Assembly (NCBI RefSeq): GCF_025655475.1
Contig: NZ_JAHTIK010000001.1
Span: 424,796 to 488,795, forward strand
DNA length: 64,000 nt
Direction: 5' to 3'
DNA from: Kitasatospora sp. DSM 101779
GTDB lineage: Bacteria > Actinomycetota > Actinomycetes > Streptomycetales > Streptomycetaceae
Part shown: positions 60,943 through 64,000 of the stretch, piece by piece
Position numbering within the stretch: position 1 is the stretch's first letter
Layout: each line of letters starts with the position of its first letter
The notes under the pieces: model-generated
Told to the model about the DNA's origin: nothing
Databases searched by the model: none
What the model saw: the letters and a program-made list of their open reading frames with translations, nothing else
Translations under genes and position numbers: made by a program

Positions 60943-62321
60943 CCGAGACCGCGCACGGAGAGAACCCACCGGTGAGCCCCAAGCAGACCGAGGCCGCTGC
61001 CGCCGACCCGTACTTCCCGAACAACGGCGACCACCGGTACCGGACGCACCGGTACGAGCTCACCCTGGACTACCGGCCGGGCCCCAACCGGCTGGCCGGC
61101 ACGGCCCGGATCACGGCCATAGCGGGCCGGGCACCGCTGCGCGAGTTCGCCCTGGACCTCGCCCCGTTCAAGATCGGCCGGGTGCTGGTCGACGGGCGCC
61201 CGGCCCACTACACGCACCGCGGCGGAAAACTGCGGATCAAGCCCGCGAAGCCCCCGACGGCCGGCGCCGCCTTCACCGTGGAGGTGCACTGGTCCGGCAA
61301 CCCCAAGCCGGTCCGCAGCCCCTGGGGCGGACTCGGCTGGGAGGAGCTGACCGACGGCGCGCTGGTCGCCAGCCAGCCCGTCGGCGCACCGTCCTGGTAC
61401 CCGTGCAACGACCGGCCGTCCGACAAGGCGAGCTACCACCTCTCGGTCACCACCCCGTCGCCGTACACCGTCGTCAGCGGCGGCCGGCTGCTGACCCGGA
61501 CCACCCGCGCCTCCGCGACCACCTGGGTGTTCGACCAGTCGGCGCCCACCGCGAGCTACCTGGTCGGCCTCTCCGTGGGCCCGTACCGCGGCGTCCCGCT
61601 GACGCCGCCGAGCCCGGGTGCCGTGACCCAGACCGGCTACGTCCCGGCCCGGCTGCAGCAGCGCTTCGAGCACGACTTCGCGCGGCAGCCGCAGATGATG
61701 GAGCTCTTCGAGGAACTGTTCGGACCGTACCCGTTCACCGAGTACGCGGTGGTGGTCGCCGACGAGGAACTGGACGTCCCGGTGGAGGCACAGGGCCTCG
61801 CCACCTTCGGCACCAACCACGTCGACGGCTTCCGCGGCAGCGAGCGGCTGATCGCGCACGAGCTCGCCCACCAGTGGTTCGGCAACAGCGTGACCATCGG
61901 CGGCTGGCGGGACATCTGGCTCAACGAGGGCTTCGCCAAGTACGCCGAGTGGCTCTGGTCCGAGCACTCCGGCGGCCAGAGCGCCCAGCGCAAGGCCGAG
62001 GCCGCCTACCGCAAGCTCCTCGCCCTGCCGCAGAACATCCGGATCGGCGACCCCGGCAAGAGCCTGATGTTCGACGACCGGGTGTACGAGCGCGGCGGCC
62101 TCACCGTGCACGCACTGCGCACCGCCCTCGGCGACCCGGTCTTCTTCCGGATGGTCCGCGACTGGGCGACCACCCGCCGGCACTCCGTGGTCACCACCGC
62201 CGACTTCACCGCGCACCTCGCCCGCTACGGCGGCCACGCCACCGACGGACTGCTCGACGCCTGGATCGGCCGCCACCGGCTCCCGCCGCTGCCGCTCGCC
62301 GCCCGCGCCGTCCATCCGTAG
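60939..62321 (+). CDS. M1-family zinc aminopeptidase
   Basis: 460 aa from ATG 60939, overlapping the pls stop by ATGA. Zinc site HELAHQWFGNS...NEGFAKY: HExxH (307-311) and Glu330, spacing HExxH-18-E as in M1. The substrate-anchoring GAMEN position reads VEAQGLA, a divergent form. No signal peptide. Peptidases of this type are found beside pls genes and can trim or degrade the polymer, a self-protection or recycling role. The beta-sandwich N-terminal domain (YELTLDYRPGPNRLAGTARI) is present, but the protein is short for M1. Confidence 0.88.
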   Translation: MTETAHGENPPVSPKQTEAAAADPYFPNNGDHRYRTHRYELTLDYRPGPNRLAGTARITAIAGRAPLREFALDLAPFKIGRVLVDGRPAHYTHRGGKLRIKPAKPPTAGAAFTVEVHWSGNPKPVRSPWGGLGWEELTDGALVASQPVGAPSWYPCNDRPSDKASYHLSVTTPSPYTVVSGGRLLTRTTRASATTWVFDQSAPTASYLVGLSVGPYRGVPLTPPSPGAVTQTGYVPARLQQRFEHDFARQPQMMELFEELFGPYPFTEYAVVVADEELDVPVEAQGLATFGTNHVDGFRGSERLIAHELAHQWFGNSVTIGGWRDIWLNEGFAKYAEWLWSEHSGGQSAQRKAEAAYRKLLALPQNIRIGDPGKSLMFDDRVYERGGLTVHALRTALGDPVFFRMVRDWATTRRHSVVTTADFTAHLARYGGHATDGLLDAWIGRHRLPPLPLAARAVHP

Positions 62322-62567
62322 GCCTTCGGATTCGGTCGTCGCCGGGCAGGTGCGGCGACCGGGGCCTCGTACGCCACCGCGGCACGGCCGGGGCAGGGCC
62401 CGGCTGCGCCCGGGGACGTCCGTCGTGACGTCGGACCGGGGTCTGTTACCGATCCGCGCGGTGGCCGTTACACGGCCGGCGGGAGTCCGTGAGGCGGCCT
62501 TCCTAGCGTGTGCGTCACCAACTCGCGTTCGACCGAACGGGAGTGGCGAGCATTCGGAGGAGTCCTC
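62322..62567. other. Intergenic region before the sortase pair
   Basis: 246 bases with no clear gene. It should contain the promoter of the sortase/substrate pair, which I could not pin down. Confidence 0.4.
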
Positions 62568-62957
62568 ATGTCACGTACCTCGACCGTGCACCGCTCGGTG
62601 CGCTCCGCGCTGGTCTGCGCCGGAGCCGGGGTCGCCGTGGTGCTGTCCGCCGGCGCGGCTGCCGCCGACGGCTCGTCGCCGTCGCCGGTGCCCTCGGCCA
62701 CGCGCAGCGCCGCGCCCAGCGCCGTCCCGACCCTGCCGCCGGTCGGGCCGGACGGCACCCGCCAGGGCAGCGCGCTGCCGGTCGGCCCGGACGGCCGCCG
62801 GGTCGGCACGACCCCGAGGGGAGGTGCCCAGACCGGTGAGGCGGACGCGGGCACCTCGCCCACCGCCGTCGTCCTCGGCTCCGTGGTCGCCCTGGCCGGT
62901 GCGGCCGGGATCGGCACCGCGGTCGTCCGTCGGCGCCGTGCCGGCGCACAGGCGTAG
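62568..62957 (+). CDS. Putative sortase-anchored secreted protein
   Basis: 129 aa from ATG 62568 behind CGGAGGAG. Signal peptide RSVRSALVCAGAGVAVVLSAGAAAADG; a Ser/Pro/Ala-rich stalk with two VGPDG repeats (VGPDGTRQGSALPVGPDGRR); then a wall-sorting-like end: AQTGE, a hydrophobic helix (TAVVLGSVVALAGAAGIGTAVV) and a basic tail RRRRAGAQA. AQTG is a non-canonical cousin of LAxTG/LPxTG. The next gene is a sortase whose start overlaps this one. Confidence 0.78.
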   Translation: MSRTSTVHRSVRSALVCAGAGVAVVLSAGAAAADGSSPSPVPSATRSAAPSAVPTLPPVGPDGTRQGSALPVGPDGRRVGTTPRGGAQTGEADAGTSPTAVVLGSVVALAGAAGIGTAVVRRRRAGAQA

Positions 62958-63627
62958 CCGCAACCGGCGCGGCCGGCACCCCTCGTGGGTGCCGGCCGCG
63001 TCGGCCGGCGCGCTCGTCCTCGCCCTGGGGCTCGGCACGGTGGCGTACGGCCTCACACCGACCGGGGAACCGGTGCGGATCGCGTACACCGGCCCCGACG
63101 CGGCGGCGCCGACGCACAGCCCGCCGACCGCCGGTGCCGCGCTTCCCGGCTCCGCGCCGGACGTCCAGCGGACGGCCTCACCGCCGGTGCGGCTGCTGAT
63201 CCCCCGGATCGGCGTGGACGCCCCGGTCGGCCCGGTCGGGCTGAACGGCGACGGCACGGTGGAGGTCCCGCCGCTGGACCGGCCCGACCGGGTCGGCTGG
63301 TACCGCGACGGCGCTGCGCCCGGCCTGCCCGGACCGGCCGTCCTCCTCGGCCACTACCGGACCCGCAAGGGCGCCGCCGTCTTCCTCCAGCTGCCGAAGC
63401 TGCGGCCGGGCGACACCGTCCAGGTCCGGCGGGAGGACGGCCGCACCGTCTCGTACCGGGTGCGGGCGATCCGGCAGTTCCCGAAGTCCGCCTTCCCGAC
63501 CGACCTGGTGTACGGCGACACCCCCGACGCGCAGCTGCGGCTCGTCACCTGCGGCGGCACCATCGGCCACGACGGGCACTACAGCGACAACATCGTCGTC
63601 CTCGCCGACCTGGCCGACGGACCGTGA
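62938..63627 (+). CDS. Class F sortase
   Basis: 229 aa from GTG 62938, overlapping the substrate gene by 20 bases. N-terminal membrane anchor (PSWVPAASAGALVLALGLGTVAYGL), Pro/Thr/Ala linker, and the sortase domain: RLLIPRIGVDAPVGPVGLNGDGTVEVP, VLLGHYRTRKGAAVF with His139, and LRLVTCGG with Cys205. The usual catalytic Arg in 'Y-R-DNVVV' seems to be Ser (HYSDNIVV). Class F sortases attach proteins to the wall of actinobacteria. Confidence 0.85.
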   Translation: MPAHRRSRNRRGRHPSWVPAASAGALVLALGLGTVAYGLTPTGEPVRIAYTGPDAAAPTHSPPTAGAALPGSAPDVQRTASPPVRLLIPRIGVDAPVGPVGLNGDGTVEVPPLDRPDRVGWYRDGAAPGLPGPAVLLGHYRTRKGAAVFLQLPKLRPGDTVQVRREDGRTVSYRVRAIRQFPKSAFPTDLVYGDTPDAQLRLVTCGGTIGHDGHYSDNIVVLADLADGP

Positions 63628-63771
63628 CCCCGCCGGCAGGCGGCCCGCCCGGGGCGGCGGGCAAAGACCCTGATCCACCGGCGGGCGGGCGGCGGGCCGC
63701 CGGTGGGCATGGGGCAGACTGGCTGCCCTCCCCTCGTCCCTGTACGACCGTCAGGAAAGGCACCGCAGCGC

Positions 63772-64000
63772 GTGAGGAAGTGGACAGGCCCACCTGCCCG
63801 GGCCGTCGTGCCCGGCCGTGCCGTGGCGGTGGTCGCGGCCGCCGCCGCGGCGGCCCTGGCGCTCGCCGGCTGCGACAGCCCGGGCACCCTGCACGACGCG
63901 GGCCCGGCCCGGCAGGTCGCGGAGCACCCCAGCCCGCAGCCGCTGTGGCCGGCCGCCGCGACCTCGGCCCCGGCGGCCGGCCACAGCGGCTGCGGGCTGG
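63772..64000 (+). CDS. Lipoprotein, 3'-truncated by window edge
   Basis: Starts at GTG 63772 with GGAAAGG upstream. RKWTGPPARAVVPGRAVAVVAAAAAAALALAGC is a lipoprotein signal with lipobox LAGC; the Cys becomes acylated. The mature part is Ala/Pro-rich (PSPQPLWPAA...). No stop before the window edge. The last 72 bases contain a perfect 30-bp inverted repeat. Confidence 0.65.
   Translation, partial: MRKWTGPPARAVVPGRAVAVVAAAAAAALALAGCDSPGTLHDAGPARQVAEHPSPQPLWPAAATSAPAAGHSGCGL
63929..64000. repeat. Perfect 30-bp inverted repeat at window edge
   Basis: Bases 63929-63958 are the exact reverse complement of 63971-64000, with a 12-base centre. The arms may continue beyond the window. It lies inside the lipoprotein frame. 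Confidence 0.9.

Overview
The window is very GC-rich with a strong third-position G/C bias, uses many GTG starts, and carries genes typical of Streptomycetaceae: a spore-associated protein A homologue, an SCO2583-type membrane-anchored protein, a poly-epsilon-lysine-synthetase-like NRPS, class F sortase and a Fic-like toxin family common in Streptomyces. Streptomyces or Kitasatospora is the best guess. No rRNA, tRNA, CRISPR array, prophage or intact insertion sequence was seen. The content is chromosomal accessory or arm-like: short transcription units, many exporter plus regulator pairs, and several damaged genes.

Layout. 0-7 kb: end of a frameshifted LysR gene, a DMT exporter, a second LysR, a methyltransferase, a sapA homologue, a NUDIX hydrolase, and an AraC/VOC pair. 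7-13.4 kb: a P-loop kinase and an MFS pump, then a metal block: a GDT1/TMEM165 manganese exporter behind a probable yybP-ykoY Mn riboswitch, an ArsR remnant with intact-looking operators facing an ArsI/CadI lyase, and a ZIP transporter behind an iron box. 13.5-20 kb: a frameshifted hypothetical gene, an M20 amidohydrolase, a divergent Lrp-type regulator/MFS pair, two cupins and an SDR. 20-25.4 kb: an antitoxin/Fic-like toxin pair, an SRPBCC-ArsR-SRPBCC operon with two 15-bp palindromes, and a divergent DHA2-type MFS/TetR pair. 25.6-31 kb: AI-2E-type transporter, carboxymuconolactone decarboxylase homologue, a small lytic transglycosylase with a structured leader, DUF1877 and a MerR regulator. 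31-35 kb: a three-gene operon of an unknown protein, a MoxR AAA+ ATPase and a metallopeptidase-like/VWA protein.

36-48 kb: pnuC-nadR NAD salvage operon with an NrtR-like site; furA facing katG across a perfect palindrome; pntAB transhydrogenase; a CDF metal transporter between copies of a dispersed repeat; dipeptidase and ornithine cyclodeaminase debris; MOSC, FMN reductase, DUF1801 and VOC genes; then a broken ferredoxin under a SoxR-type box. Redox and NAD(P) functions (nadR, pnuC, pntAB, katG, FMN reductase, SoxR box) are grouped here. 48.6-57 kb: AhpD-like protein without catalytic cysteines, SCO2583-type protein, aldo/keto reductase, a hydrolase/aldolase/TetR/hydrolase group around a perfect 19-bp palindrome, and a doubly frameshifted membrane gene. 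57-64 kb: pls-like synthetase translationally coupled to an M1 aminopeptidase, a putative sortase substrate overlapping a class F sortase, and the start of a lipoprotein gene that holds a perfect 30-bp inverted repeat at the window edge.

Several genes carry one or two frameshifts, often compensating. Either the sequence has indel errors or this region is accumulating pseudogenes; reads would decide.
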